A stretch of DNA of 51,937 nucleotides from DASZJY01 sp036260255 (GTDB taxonomy: Bacteria; Actinomycetota; Acidimicrobiia; Acidimicrobiales; AC-14): positions 1 through 51,937 of the forward strand of contig DATAAF010000077.1 in NCBI GenBank assembly GCA_036260255.1. The letters run 5' to 3'. Within the stretch, counting starts at the first letter, position 1; each line of letters begins with the position of its first letter. Shown here piece after piece: positions 11,223 to 19,625 of the stretch. The position numbers and the translations under genes are program-made. The notes below the pieces were generated by a model, which was given only the letters and a program-made list of their open reading frames with translations, had not been told where the DNA came from and searched no databases.

Positions 11223-11528
11223 GTGGACGGGGAGAAGGGCGCCGACGAGGAGCTCGCCAGGCTGCGCGCCGAGGTCGCCGAGTGGCGCCGGCGGGCCGAG
11301 GTCGCCGAGGCCGTCGCCGCCGAACGCCTGGCCCGGGCGGAGACCGCCGAACGGGCCTTGCGGGCGGCCGAGGCGGCCGTGCGAGGGGCCCCGTCCTCCC
11401 CCGCCGGCGTCTCCGCGCCTGCCGCTCCGGCTCGAGAGCCGGCCGCCGACGCCGAGCCCGCCAAGCGGCCCGAGCCTGCCAAGTCGTGGCTCGAGCGCTG
11501 GCGCCGCTACACCGACTCCATCAACTGA
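11223..11528 (+). CDS. Small coiled-coil protein, function unknown
   Basis: The 101-aa product begins at GTG 11223 with GATGAGG a few bases upstream. Residues about 5-55 form one uninterrupted Ala/Glu/Arg heptad helix (ELARLRAEVAEWRRRAEVAE), followed by a Pro/Ala linker and a basic-aromatic C-terminus SWLERWRRYTDSIN. No catalytic motif is present. Such short proteins often act as scaffolds, but nothing here shows a partner. It lies alone on plus between two minus-strand genes. Codon use (very high GC3) supports a real gene. Confidence 0.6.
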   Translation: MDGEKGADEELARLRAEVAEWRRRAEVAEAVAAERLARAETAERALRAAEAAVRGAPSSPAGVSAPAAPAREPAADAEPAKRPEPAKSWLERWRRYTDSIN

Positions 11529-11550
11529 ACCAGCCGGCGACCGCCGACCG

Positions 11551-12246
11551 TCAGTTCTCGACGAGCTGGTCACCCGGGTCGTCCTGGCGGGCGACGAGGG
11601 CAGCCTCGACCCGCGAGCGGAACTGGAGCTTGCCGAGGATGTTGGCGACGTGGTTGCGCACGCCGCTCTCGCTGATGCCGAGCTCGTTGGCGATCTGATC
11701 GTTGGTGAGGCCTCGGGCCACCCGGCGCAGCACCTGGAGCTCCTGGTCGGTGAGACGGTTGGCCGATCCCGGCTCAGCCGGCTCGGGCGGGGCGGTGGCC
11801 GACCCGAACTCGCTGATGAGCTTGGTCGCCATGGCCGGCGAGAGCAGGCTGTGGCCCGCCATCACCGCCCGGACGGCGTCGGCCACCTCCTCGATGGAGA
11901 CCTCCTTCAGGAGATAGCCGTTGGCGCCCGACTTGATCGCGTCGAGCAGGTCGTCCTCCTCGTCGCTCACGGTGAGCACGATGATCCGGGTCATGGGGAA
12001 CGCCTGGCGGATGCGGCGGGTCGCCTCGAGGCCGTCGACGTGGGGCATCCGGATGTCCATGAGGACGACGTCGGGCGCCAGCTCCCCGACCTTGGTGACG
12101 GCCGCCTCGCCGTCGGCGGCCTCCGCCACCACCTCGATGTCCCCCTCGGCCTCCAGCACGATCGTCAGGCCGCGGCGGAAGAGAGCGTGGTCGTCGGCGA
12201 CGAGCACCCTTATCGGCTCTCCGGGCCGCAAACGTGCGTCGCTCAC
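11551..12246 (-). CDS. NarL/FixJ-family response regulator (REC + LuxR HTH)
   Basis: This 231-aa two-domain regulator has a receiver domain (about 12-128) with the acidic pair in VLVADDHALFRRGL, phosphoacceptor Asp in VVLMDIRMPHVDG, conserved Thr/Ser in IIVLTVSDEE and Lys in GYLLKE. The C-terminal LuxR helix-turn-helix (about 165-222: LTDQELQVLRRVARGLTNDQ, then IANELGISESGVRNHVANIL) is complete. No histidine kinase lies beside it, so the partner is unknown. It is followed by nothing on its strand within 350 nt; hpf and comF are upstream on the same strand, 9 nt away. GTG at 12246 has TAGGAT 6 nt upstream, suggesting a separate leaderless transcript. Confidence 0.93.
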   Translation of the reverse strand: MSDARLRPGEPIRVLVADDHALFRRGLTIVLEAEGDIEVVAEAADGEAAVTKVGELAPDVVLMDIRMPHVDGLEATRRIRQAFPMTRIIVLTVSDEEDDLLDAIKSGANGYLLKEVSIEEVADAVRAVMAGHSLLSPAMATKLISEFGSATAPPEPAEPGSANRLTDQELQVLRRVARGLTNDQIANELGISESGVRNHVANILGKLQFRSRVEAALVARQDDPGDQLVEN

Positions 12247-12252
12247 GTCGGG

Positions 12253-12258
12253 ATCCTA
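12253..12258 (-). promoter_or_regulatory. -10 element, leaderless promoter of the response regulator
   Basis: TAGGAT lies 6 nt before the GTG at 12246 and overlaps the TAG stop of hpf. The regulator can thus be transcribed independently of hpf. Confidence 0.45.
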
Positions 12259-12822
12259 GGCGCCGTCGATGAGGCCGAGATCGCCGTCGTTGCGGCGGTA
12301 GACGACGGCGGCGGCGCCGGTGTCGGCGTTGGTGAAGAAGAAGAAGTCGTGCCCCAGCAGGTCCATCTGCAGCGCCGCCTCTTCGGGCGTCATGGGCTTG
12401 ATGGAGAACGTCTTGCTCTTGACGAACCGGGGGCCCTCGTCTTCCCCACGCGCCTCGTCGTCGTCGGGTTGGGCGGGGCTTCCATGGCCGTCGAAGGGTA
12501 CCGACGACCGCCGGGGGTGGGACCGGCGCAGGAGCTTGGTCTTGAGCTTGGCCACCTGGTGCTCGAGCTTCTCGACCACCCGGTCGACGGCGGCGAGCGT
12601 GTCGGGGGCGGCCGCCTTGGCCCGCACCACATGGCCGTGGCCCCGCAGGGTGACCTCGCACACCTCCCGGTCGGCGATGCGGGGATTGCGCTCCTCGAAG
12701 AAGTGGATCTCGGCGTGCTCCCAGCCCTCGAGGTGCCGGCCGACGCGGGTGACCTTCTCCCGGGCGAGGGCCCGCAGGCGCTCGGGGACCTCGGCGTTGC
12801 GGCACTGGATCGTGACCTCCAT
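12256..12822 (-). CDS. hpf: Ribosome hibernation promoting factor, long form
   Basis: The 188-aa product has the S30AE/HPF N-terminal domain (MEVTIQCRNAEVPERLRALA to about residue 100), a charged linker rich in Asp/Glu/Arg, and the C-terminal dimerisation domain (KSKTFSIKPMTPEEAALQM, HDFFFFTNADTG, VVYRRNDGDLGLI). Long HPF silences 70S ribosomes by forming 100S dimers in stationary phase. The ATG at 12822 has a strong GGGAGGAG site 5 nt upstream. An open reading frame extends further upstream in-frame but is out of register with any homologous sequence. It follows comF by 32 nt, an order common in actinobacteria. Confidence 0.95.
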   Translation of the reverse strand: MEVTIQCRNAEVPERLRALAREKVTRVGRHLEGWEHAEIHFFEERNPRIADREVCEVTLRGHGHVVRAKAAAPDTLAAVDRVVEKLEHQVAKLKTKLLRRSHPRRSSVPFDGHGSPAQPDDDEARGEDEGPRFVKSKTFSIKPMTPEEAALQMDLLGHDFFFFTNADTGAAAVVYRRNDGDLGLIDGA

Positions 12823-12854
12823 CGCGCTCCTCCCGGCCGAGGGGACGGACGCGG

Positions 12855-13538
12855 CTACCCGCGCCGGCTCGCTGGCGGCCCGGGCTCCGCTGCGTTCCGA
12901 GGACCGAGCTCGGCCTGCCCCGAGTGTACGCCGGCCGCCGAGGCCCGGCGGGCGGGCGTGCGGGCGGCGACCACGGCATGGACCTCGAGCGCCCCGGCGG
13001 CACGGAGGGCGCGGGCGGCGGCGGTGAGGGTGGCGCCGCTGGTGACCACGTCGTCGACGAGCAGCACCCGTGCAGGCACGGCGGCGCGGGCCCGGCGGCG
13101 CGGCGCAAAGGCAGGGCCGGTACGCCGCTCGGCGAGCGTGCGCCCGGTCTGGGCCGGACCGGCGACCCGGCGAAGGAGCGGGCGGCACGGCCGGCGGAGG
13201 CGGCGGGCAACCGCAGCGGCCAGGAGCTGGGCCTGGTCGAACCCCCGGCTCCTGCGCCGGGCTGGAGTGGTCGGCACCCAGGTGACGACGTCGGCCGCCT
13301 GCCCGGCGGCCAGCGCGGCCATGGCGCCGGCCAGGTAGGGCACGGCCGAGCGGGCGTTGCGGTACTTCAGGCGGGCGACCAGCTCCCGGCCCACCCCGTC
13401 GTAGGCGAGCACGGCCAGGCACCGGTCGACGCCCGCGGGTGAGGGCAGCGCCGGCGCCCGCTCGAGGGCGGCGGCGCACGCCTCGCACGGCGCCCGCCCG
13501 AGGGCGCCGCACGCCGGGCAGCTGGGAGGCAGCAGCAC
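12855..13538 (-). CDS. ComF-family phosphoribosyltransferase-like protein
   Basis: The 227-aa product opens with a zinc-finger-like pair (CPACGALGRAPCEAC), contains LKYRNARSAVPYLA and RSRGFDQAQLLA, and has the PRPP-binding loop VLLVDDVVTSGATL. This is the ComF/GntX layout, linked in competent bacteria to DNA uptake; in most actinobacteria the role is undefined. The tail beyond about residue 200 (Ala/Pro/Arg-rich) is unlike the family core and may be a run-on. GTG at 13538; a TACGCT lies 8 nt upstream, just outside ideal leaderless spacing. It is upstream of hpf on the same strand. Confidence 0.85.
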   Translation of the reverse strand: MLLPPSCPACGALGRAPCEACAAALERAPALPSPAGVDRCLAVLAYDGVGRELVARLKYRNARSAVPYLAGAMAALAAGQAADVVTWVPTTPARRRSRGFDQAQLLAAAVARRLRRPCRPLLRRVAGPAQTGRTLAERRTGPAFAPRRRARAAVPARVLLVDDVVTSGATLTAAARALRAAGALEVHAVVAARTPARRASAAGVHSGQAELGPRNAAEPGPPASRRG

Positions 13539-13586
13539 GCCCGCCGAGCGTACGAGCGGGCTACGACATCGCGTTCTGGCGCAGTC

Positions 13587-13607
13587 AGCGGCTGGATTTC
13601 AACCGCT
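13587..13607 (-). terminator. Possible weak terminator hairpin after ahcY
   Basis: AGCGGTT-GAAATCC-AGCCGCT forms a 7-bp stem with one G-U pair, 29 nt past the ahcY stop and before comF. There is no T tract, so intrinsic termination is only a possibility. The 97-nt gap between ahcY and comF otherwise holds nothing recognisable. Confidence 0.25.
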
Positions 13608-13635
13608 TTCGTCACCCAATTGCGCTATGTGGGAG

Positions 13636-14919
13636 CTAGGTGCCGACGGTCCAAGAGGACAGGTACTCCGCCTGGGCCGGGGTCAGAGTGTCGATCTCCA
13701 CGCCCATGGTGTCGAGCTTGAGCCGGGCGATCTCCCGGTCGATGTCGTCGGGCACGTCGTAGACCCGCGGCTCGAGCGCCCCCTTCTGGGCCAGGACCCA
13801 CTCCGCGCACAGGGCCTGGTTGGCGAAGCTCATGTCCATGACCGCGGCGGGGTGCCCCTCGGCCGCGCCCAGGTTGACCAGACGACCCTGGGCGACGACG
13901 AGGATGCGCCGCTCGCCGCTGCCCCCCGTGACCACGTACTCGTCGACGAACGCCCGGACCTCCCGGCGCCCGTCGGCGCCGGCCAGGCGGGACAGCTCGG
14001 TCAGGTCGATCTCAATGTCGAAGTGGCCCGAGTTGGCGAGGATGGCCCCGTCCTTCATCACCTCGAAGTGCTCGGCCCGCAGGACGTCCCGGTCGCCGGT
14101 GACGGTGATGAAGATGTCCCCCTCGCGGGCGGCCTCCAGCATGGGCAGCACGCGGAAGCCGTCCATGACCGCTTCCAAGGCCCGCAGCGGGTCGACCTCG
14201 CAGATCACCACCTGGGCGCCCAGGCCCCGCGCCCGGCTGGCCACCCCCTTCCCGCAGTAGCCGTAACCGGCGACGACGACGACCTTCCCGGCCAGGAGCA
14301 CGTTGGTGGCCCGGATGATGCCGTCGAGCGTCGACTGCCCGGTGCCGTAGCGGTTGTCGAACATGTGCTTGGTGTCGGCGTCGTTCACCGCGACGATCGG
14401 GAACCGCAGCGCGCCGTCGGACTCCATGGCCCGAAGGCGGATGACGCCGGTCGTCGTCTCCTCGGTGCCGGCCAGCACCTCGCCCACCTGGTCGGACCGC
14501 TCGAGGTGGAGGCGGGAGACCAGGTCGCAGCCGTCGTCCATCGTGAGCTGGGGGTGCTCGTCCAAGACGGCGTCGATGTGGCGGAAGTAGGTCTCGGTGT
14601 CCTCGCCCTTGCGGGCGTAGGTGTCGATGCCCTCGTCGAGAGCCAGCGACGCGGCCACGTCGTCCTGGGTCGACAGCGGGTTCGACGCGCAGGCCACCAC
14701 TCGGGCGCCGCCCGCCTTGAGCGTGCGCAGCAGGTTGGCCGTCTCGGTGGTGATGTGCAGGCAGGCGCCGATGGTCACACCCTCGAGGGGCCGCTCCTTG
14801 GCGAAGCGCTCCCGGATGGTGGCCAGCACCGGCATGTGCCGGTCGGCCCAGGCGATGCGCTGGCGCCCGAGCTCCGCCTGGAACGGGTCGGCGATGTCGT
14901 AGGTCGGGCGTTCGGTCAT
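13636..14919 (-). CDS. ahcY: S-adenosylhomocysteine hydrolase
   Basis: This 427-aa enzyme splits S-adenosylhomocysteine to adenosine and homocysteine, clearing product inhibition of methyltransferases. It shows the substrate and NAD motifs: CLHITTETANLLRTLKAGGA, CNPLSTQDD-type region (ASNPLSTQDDVAASLA), DDGCDL, the NAD loop VVVAGYGYCGKGVASRARGL and the C-terminal DIDREIARLKLDTMGVEID. The start is the ATG at 14919, which overlaps the isomerase stop (16013..14916 gene) by 4 nt, so translation is coupled. A much longer upstream open frame is a shadow of the isomerase gene. Length is at the short, archaeal-like end for the family (about 430 versus 480), lacking the C-terminal insertion seen in many bacterial forms. 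Confidence 0.96.
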   Translation of the reverse strand: MTERPTYDIADPFQAELGRQRIAWADRHMPVLATIRERFAKERPLEGVTIGACLHITTETANLLRTLKAGGARVVACASNPLSTQDDVAASLALDEGIDTYARKGEDTETYFRHIDAVLDEHPQLTMDDGCDLVSRLHLERSDQVGEVLAGTEETTTGVIRLRAMESDGALRFPIVAVNDADTKHMFDNRYGTGQSTLDGIIRATNVLLAGKVVVVAGYGYCGKGVASRARGLGAQVVICEVDPLRALEAVMDGFRVLPMLEAAREGDIFITVTGDRDVLRAEHFEVMKDGAILANSGHFDIEIDLTELSRLAGADGRREVRAFVDEYVVTGGSGERRILVVAQGRLVNLGAAEGHPAAVMDMSFANQALCAEWVLAQKGALEPRVYDVPDDIDREIARLKLDTMGVEIDTLTPAQAEYLSSWTVGT

Positions 14920-16013
14920 GCCAGCGTGGCTCCTTCTTGGTCTACGGGCTCGGGCTCGGGCCGCTCGCCGGCGGACGTCGCCAACTCGTGCTTGATGTGG
15001 TCGATGGCGGGGATGGGACCCGGGTCGACCCCCGACTCGAGGGCCAGGTAGATCGACGTGAAGTCTCCCACCATGACCAGGTCGAGGAGCTGGGCCAGCT
15101 CGCCGTCGCCCTCGGCCCGCACCTCCTCGACGCCCGCCATGACCTCCTCGAGCAGGCGGCGGGCGAGCTCGAAGCGGTGCATCACCTGTGGGTGCTCGAA
15201 GTCGTGGCGCAGGTTCACGAGGGTCATCACCTGACGGGTGAGGTCGCCGTGCTGGCCCCACCCGGCGATCTCGTTGTGGCACAGCTCGGGATGGGCGTTG
15301 AAGAACGAGGGGACCTTGGCGTTCTCGTTCATCTGGTTCTTCCAGCGCTGGGCGGCGACCGCGCCCAGGCCGCCTCCGCCGTGGATCAACGGGATGGTGC
15401 GACCGATCCGCCGGGCCAGCTCGTGAGCGAGGCTGTTCGGACGGACGAGCTCGTTACGCCGGGCCGCCAGCTGCTCGATCGCCGCCTCCACCCAATGGCT
15501 CGCCCCGGGGTACAGCCCGATGTCCTCGAGGACGAGCATCGGCGGGACGGCCAGGGCGCCGATGGCCGCGCGGGGCTGCGGTATCGAGAGGGGCACGTCG
15601 ATCAGCGGCACGCCCCACGACCGGGCCAACCGGGCCAGCTCTCCGCCGGCGGTGACGGCGACGACGCGGGCGCCCTGGAGGGCGGCTTCGGTGACCGCCT
15701 CCACCGTCTCCTCGGTGTCGCCCGAGAACGACAGGGCGAACACGAGCGATCCCTCTCCCACGAAGGCGGGGACGTGGTAGCTCTTGAAGACGAGCACGGG
15801 GACGGGGAGGAACGGTCCGGCGGTCGCCATCAGCACTTCGCCGGCGGTTCCGCTGCCGCCCATGCCCAGCACGACCACGTTCTCGACATCGTCGCGGTCG
15901 GGGAGGTTGTCGTAGTTGCGCTCGAGGGCGAGGGCGGTGGCGACCTGCTCGGGCAGGGTCGACGCCGCTTCGAGCATTCCCTGGCTGTCGAGGGCCGCGC
16001 CCGCGTCGGTCAC
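14916..16013 (-). CDS. Bifunctional phosphoglucose/phosphomannose isomerase
   Basis: The 365-aa product has two SIS domains. The first carries VVVLGMGGSGTAGEVL and the sugar-phosphate loop FALSFSGDTEETVEAV; the second includes IHGGGGLGAVAAQRWKNQMN and the catalytic-region CHNEIAGWGQ. This is the archaeal/actinobacterial PGI/PMI type that interconverts fructose-6-P with glucose-6-P or mannose-6-P. GTG at 16013 sits 4 nt after the Trm112 stop. It stands between a phosphomannomutase-type gene and ahcY, so mannose-1-P / GDP-mannose supply is a reasonable inferred role, in keeping with the glycosyltransferases on both sides. Confidence 0.9.
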   Translation of the reverse strand: MTDAGAALDSQGMLEAASTLPEQVATALALERNYDNLPDRDDVENVVVLGMGGSGTAGEVLMATAGPFLPVPVLVFKSYHVPAFVGEGSLVFALSFSGDTEETVEAVTEAALQGARVVAVTAGGELARLARSWGVPLIDVPLSIPQPRAAIGALAVPPMLVLEDIGLYPGASHWVEAAIEQLAARRNELVRPNSLAHELARRIGRTIPLIHGGGGLGAVAAQRWKNQMNENAKVPSFFNAHPELCHNEIAGWGQHGDLTRQVMTLVNLRHDFEHPQVMHRFELARRLLEEVMAGVEEVRAEGDGELAQLLDLVMVGDFTSIYLALESGVDPGPIPAIDHIKHELATSAGERPEPEPVDQEGATLA

Positions 16014-16017
16014 AGGC

Positions 16018-16254
16018 TCAGGCCTCGAAGGTGGGCCTGATGCCCTCGGCCTCGATCTTGGCCATGATGCGGGCGTGCTCCTCGTCGAGAACCGTCTCGG
16101 CGTCCTCGATGAGCATGTCGGGGATGCCGTCGCGCACTGCGTAGCGCCGCTTGAGGCGTGGGTTGTACAGGGCGTCCTCGTCGGCCAGGTACCAGAGGGG
16201 GCCCTTGTCCTCCGGGCAGGCGAGGATCTCGAGCAGCAGCGGGTCGAGCGCCAT
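16018..16254 (-). CDS. Trm112-family protein
   Basis: This 78-aa protein (MALDPLLLEILACPEDKGPL) has the Trm112 pattern ILACPxDKGPL...YNPRLKRRYAVRDGIPDML. Only one Cys of the usual zinc set remains, which is common in bacterial members. Eukaryotic Trm112 is a methyltransferase activator; bacterial ones are poorly defined but are often encoded next to sugar-phosphate or methyltransferase genes. The ATG overlaps the stop of the upstream phosphomutase as TGATG, and the next gene begins 4 nt after its stop, so it is firmly part of this operon. Its nearness to ahcY (methyl cycle) fits a methyltransferase link but does not prove one. Confidence 0.88.
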   Translation of the reverse strand: MALDPLLLEILACPEDKGPLWYLADEDALYNPRLKRRYAVRDGIPDMLIEDAETVLDEEHARIMAKIEAEGIRPTFEA

Positions 16255-17597
16255 CAAGCGCCCTGGCTCACGAGCTCGATCAGCTCCTGGGTGTGGTCGT
16301 GGCAGGCGTTCGCGTCGTTGGCCTCCACGTTGATCCGCAGGACGGGCTCGGTGTTGGAGGGGCGCAGGTTGAACCACCAGTCGTCGAACTCGACGGTGAG
16401 GCCGTCGGTGCGATCCTGCTCGCCCTGGGCATAGGCCGCCGCCACCTGCTCGGTGACGGCCGTCTGGTCGGCCACCTCCACGTTGATCTCGCCGGAGTTC
16501 GCGTAGCGCTCGAGTTCCTTGCGCAGCTCGGAGAGCGGCACGTCGGAGAGCGAGAGCTGCTCCAGGACGATGAGGGCGGCGATCAGGCCGGAGTCCGCCC
16601 GGTAGTTGTCGCGGAAGTAGTAGTGCCCGGAGTGCTCACCCCCGAAGATCGCCCCCGTCTCCGCCATCTTGGCCTTGATGAACGAGTGGCCGACCCGCGA
16701 CCGTAGGGGGACGCCGCCGTTCTCGACGATCACCTCGGGGACCGCCTTCGAGCAGATGAGGTTGTAGATGACGGTCGCGCCGGGGTTGGTCGCGAGGATG
16801 GCCTTGGCCACCAGCGCGGTGGTGGTGGACCCCGAGATCGGCACCGCCTGCTCGTCGATGAGGAAGACCCGGTCGGCGTCGCCGTCGAACGCCAGGCCCA
16901 CGTCGGCGCCGGTCTCGAGCACCCGGGCCTGGAGCGCCTTCAGGTTGTCGGGGTTGATGGGGTCGGCCGGGTGGTTCGGGAAGTTGCCGTCGAGCTCGGG
17001 AAAGAGGATCTCCAGCTCGAAGGGGAGTCCCTGGAACACGCGGGGCACGACCAGGCCTCCCATGCCGTTGGCCGTGTCGGCGATCACCCGCACAGGCCGC
17101 AGGACCGACCGGTCGACGAACGACTGCACGTGGCGGGCGTACTCGTCGAGGAGCTCGAGCGACGACACCGTCCCCTTGGTGCTGGCCGTCTCGGCCGCAC
17201 CCGTCTCGGCCATGGCCTTGATCTCGGCCAGCCCCGAGTCCTGCCCCACCGGGCGGGCCCCGTCGAGGCAGAGCTTGATGCCGTTGTACTGCGCCGGGTT
17301 GTGCGAGGCGGTGAACATCGCCGCCGGCGACGCCAGGTGGCCGGCGGCGAAGTAGGCCATGTCGGTGGAGGCCATGCCCAGGTCGATGACGTCGACGCCC
17401 GCGGCGGTGACGCCGTCGGCGAACGCGCCCGCCAGGTCCTTGCCCGACTCCCGCATGTCGCGGGCGATGAGCACCCGGGGCGCCCCGGCGAAGCGCGCGA
17501 AGGCACCGCCGATGGCCCGGGCGGCGGCGGTGTCCAGCTGGTCCGGGACCGTGCCGCGGATGTCGTACGCCTTGAAGATCGTGTCGAGGGAGCCCAC
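16254..17597 (-). CDS. Phosphomannomutase/phosphoglucomutase
   Basis: The 447-aa alpha-D-phosphohexomutase has the four expected sites: phosphoserine loop FTASHNPAQYNGIK, metal loop LAFDGDADRVFLID, sugar-binding GGEHSGHYYFRDNY and phosphate-binding LRPSNTEPVLRI. It converts mannose-6-P to mannose-1-P and/or glucose-6-P to glucose-1-P, feeding nucleotide sugars. GTG at 17597 has TAGGGT 6 nt upstream and no Shine-Dalgarno, so it is likely the leaderless first gene of the operon with Trm112, PGI/PMI and ahcY. Substrate preference cannot be read from the sequence. Confidence 0.95.
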   Translation of the reverse strand: MGSLDTIFKAYDIRGTVPDQLDTAAARAIGGAFARFAGAPRVLIARDMRESGKDLAGAFADGVTAAGVDVIDLGMASTDMAYFAAGHLASPAAMFTASHNPAQYNGIKLCLDGARPVGQDSGLAEIKAMAETGAAETASTKGTVSSLELLDEYARHVQSFVDRSVLRPVRVIADTANGMGGLVVPRVFQGLPFELEILFPELDGNFPNHPADPINPDNLKALQARVLETGADVGLAFDGDADRVFLIDEQAVPISGSTTTALVAKAILATNPGATVIYNLICSKAVPEVIVENGGVPLRSRVGHSFIKAKMAETGAIFGGEHSGHYYFRDNYRADSGLIAALIVLEQLSLSDVPLSELRKELERYANSGEINVEVADQTAVTEQVAAAYAQGEQDRTDGLTVEFDDWWFNLRPSNTEPVLRINVEANDANACHDHTQELIELVSQGA

Positions 17598-17603
17598 GCA
17601 GCA

Positions 17604-17609
17604 ACCCTA
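17604..17609 (-). promoter_or_regulatory. -10 element, leaderless promoter of the phosphomutase operon
   Basis: TAGGGT is 6 nt before the GTG at 17597. It is the first candidate promoter upstream of the four tightly packed genes that end with ahcY. Confidence 0.5.
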
Positions 17610-17759
17610 GTGCGCGACTACCTCGGGGAGCCCCGCCCCCCGAGTGCCGCCTTCGGCGGCGCCTTTCCTTCTGTTCCGCCGGAGCAAGCCCTCGCTTCGC
17701 TCGGGCGCTCCGCCGCCCCTACGCTGCGGGCGGCTCGCGCAGACCGGAGGAACGAGACG

Positions 17760-18500
17760 CTGCTGTCGGTGGTCATGCCCGCCCACGACGAGGAGGCCTA
17801 CCTCGCCCTGGCCGTCCGCGCCGTGGTTACGGGCCTGCGGGACCGGGGACGGCCGTTCGAGGTGGTGGTGGTCGAGAACGGCTCCACCGACCAGACCGCC
17901 GCGGTGGCGAAGGACCTGGCCGCGGAGATGCCCGAGGTCCGGGTGCTGTCGCTACCGGCCGCCGACTACGGCGGCGCCCTCAAGGAGGGGTTCCTCAACG
18001 CCGGCGGCGAGCTCGTCGGGATCTTCGACGTGGACTACTACGACCTGGCGTTCCTCGACGCCGCCGTGTCCCTGGCGGCGGCACCGGACGGCCCGACCGT
18101 CGTCGTGGCGACCAAGCGAGGGGCCGGCGCGACCGACAGCCGCCCCCTCCCCCGGCGGGTGGTGACTTCGGTGTTCTCCACGATCCTGAGAGTCGGGTTC
18201 GGACTGCGGGTGTCCGACACCCACGGCATGAAGGTCCTGCGCCGGGAGCCCCTCGTCCCCCTCGCCCGGGCGTGCCGCTACGGCACGGACCTGTTCGACA
18301 CCGAGCTGATCCTGCGGGCCGAGCGCGCCGGGCTGCGGGCGGTCGAGCTGCCGGTGGTGGTCGAGGAGCTGCGCCCGTCGCGGACGTCGATCCTCCGCCG
18401 CATCCCCCGCACGCTGGCCGGGCTGGCCCGCCTGCGCCTCGCCCTGTGGCGCGAGAAGAGACCCGCCAGCCGCGTCGGCGCCGACCCTCATGGCACGTAG
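17760..18500 (+). CDS. Family 2 glycosyltransferase
   Basis: The GT-A core is clear: LLSVVMPAHDEEAYLALAV, VVVENGSTDQTAAVA, the DxD-like GIFDVDYYDLAFLD and FGLRVSDTHGMKVL. It resembles dolichyl-phosphate sugar synthases lacking membrane tails. The frame is open far upstream, but 17610-17759 reads as a low-complexity Pro/Ala/Arg peptide over palindromic GC-rich DNA, so it is probably not coding. The best initiator is CTG at 17760, 9 nt after GGAGG (17746-17750), giving 246 aa; GTG 17769 and GTG 17610 are alternatives. Its 3' end overlaps by 13 nt the convergent PIG-V-like gene. Confidence 0.83.
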   Translation: MLSVVMPAHDEEAYLALAVRAVVTGLRDRGRPFEVVVVENGSTDQTAAVAKDLAAEMPEVRVLSLPAADYGGALKEGFLNAGGELVGIFDVDYYDLAFLDAAVSLAAAPDGPTVVVATKRGAGATDSRPLPRRVVTSVFSTILRVGFGLRVSDTHGMKVLRREPLVPLARACRYGTDLFDTELILRAERAGLRAVELPVVVEELRPSRTSILRRIPRTLAGLARLRLALWREKRPASRVGADPHGT

Positions 18501-19615
18501 TAGAGCAGGAAGGCGAGGACGGCGTACCCGCCGAGCAGGGTGGCGCCGACCGAGAGGGTGAGGCGCTCGGCCCAGGCGGCCTCCGTCAGCGACGCCAGCC
18601 CGAGCACCAACGGAAAGGCGCCGAAGGCGTAGCGCTCGAATGACCCCAGCCGCTCGGCGGCCAGGGCGGCGACCACCGTCACCACCGCGTAGGCGCCGTA
18701 CGACGCCGGCCATCGGCGGCAGGCCACGACGACCAGCACGGCGGCGGCGACCACCCATGGCAGGCGGACGGCGTTGGTGCCCAAGCCGACGTCACCGCCG
18801 AGCAGGTCGCCTGCGGCGCGGAGCACGGTGGTGACGGGGTCGGCGAAGCCTCCCCGCAGATGGGGACGGTTCTGGACGTCGAGGGGCAGCAGGGCGTCGT
18901 CGAAACGGACCCCGACCCAGACGAGGAAGGTGGCGGCGCCGGCGAAGGGGGCGATCACCGGGAGGGCGCGGCGGGCCCGCTCCCGCCCCGTCGCCGCGCG
19001 CAGGCCACGCGCCCCCTCGACGGCGGCGGGCACGGCCAGCAGCACGCCCACCGGCCGGGTCAGCCCGGCGAGGAACCCGGCCAGCGCCGCCCATCCCCAA
19101 CTCCGGATCCGGAGCCCGAGGAAGCACGCGACCGACAGGGTGAGGGCGAGGGGCTCGGCGTAGCCCATGACCATCACGAAGAACGGGGGGACCAGCGCCA
19201 CGAGCCAGGCCGCCCGGCGGGCCAGCGCCTCGTCGCCGGTCTCCAGCAGGCAGAGCCGGTGCAGCAGCGCACCCAGGGCGAGGGCCGAGAGGTTGGCGAC
19301 CAGGAGGAGGGCGAGATCGTCGCGGCCGCCGGTGAGCGGCGACAGGGCCCGCCCCAGCAGCGGGTAGAGGGGAAAGAAGCGCAGGCTCTCGTCGGGTAGG
19401 GCGGGGTAGCCCCGCTCGGCGATGTCCAGGTACCAGCGCCCGTCCCAGGAGAGGAGCCCCCGGGCCACCCGCTCCCCGTAGCCGGGAAGGCGGTCGTCGA
19501 CCTTGGCGGCCACCAGGTGGGCCAGCCCCAGGGCGCCCGACACCACGATCCGCGCGGCCACCCAACCGGGCAGGGCGGCCGCCAGGTGGCGCCGGGCCCC
19601 GCCTGCGGGCGTCAC
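18488..19615 (-). CDS. PIG-V/Gpi18-like membrane mannosyltransferase
   Basis: The 375-aa product has about ten hydrophobic segments. Loop 1 carries SWDGRWYLDIAERGYP followed by RFFPLYPLLGRAL, the signature region of the PIG-V family, whose eukaryotic members add the second mannose of GPI anchors from dolichyl-phosphate mannose. Actinobacterial relatives are thought to build mannosylated envelope lipids or glycans. GTG at 19615 is 10 nt after the stop of the GT-C gene at 19626, so the two are co-transcribed. The family call is from motif recall; the acceptor is unknown. Confidence 0.78.
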   Translation of the reverse strand: MTPAGGARRHLAAALPGWVAARIVVSGALGLAHLVAAKVDDRLPGYGERVARGLLSWDGRWYLDIAERGYPALPDESLRFFPLYPLLGRALSPLTGGRDDLALLLVANLSALALGALLHRLCLLETGDEALARRAAWLVALVPPFFVMVMGYAEPLALTLSVACFLGLRIRSWGWAALAGFLAGLTRPVGVLLAVPAAVEGARGLRAATGRERARRALPVIAPFAGAATFLVWVGVRFDDALLPLDVQNRPHLRGGFADPVTTVLRAAGDLLGGDVGLGTNAVRLPWVVAAAVLVVVACRRWPASYGAYAVVTVVAALAAERLGSFERYAFGAFPLVLGLASLTEAAWAERLTLSVGATLLGGYAVLAFLLYYVP

Positions 19616-19625
19616 CCGCTCCGGC

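Noticed and set aside
13550..13640. tRNA-like sequence between ahcY and comF
   Set aside because: A GGTTGAAATCC stretch recalls a T-loop, but the C of TTC is missing, no acceptor stem pairs, and the anticodon stem does not close.
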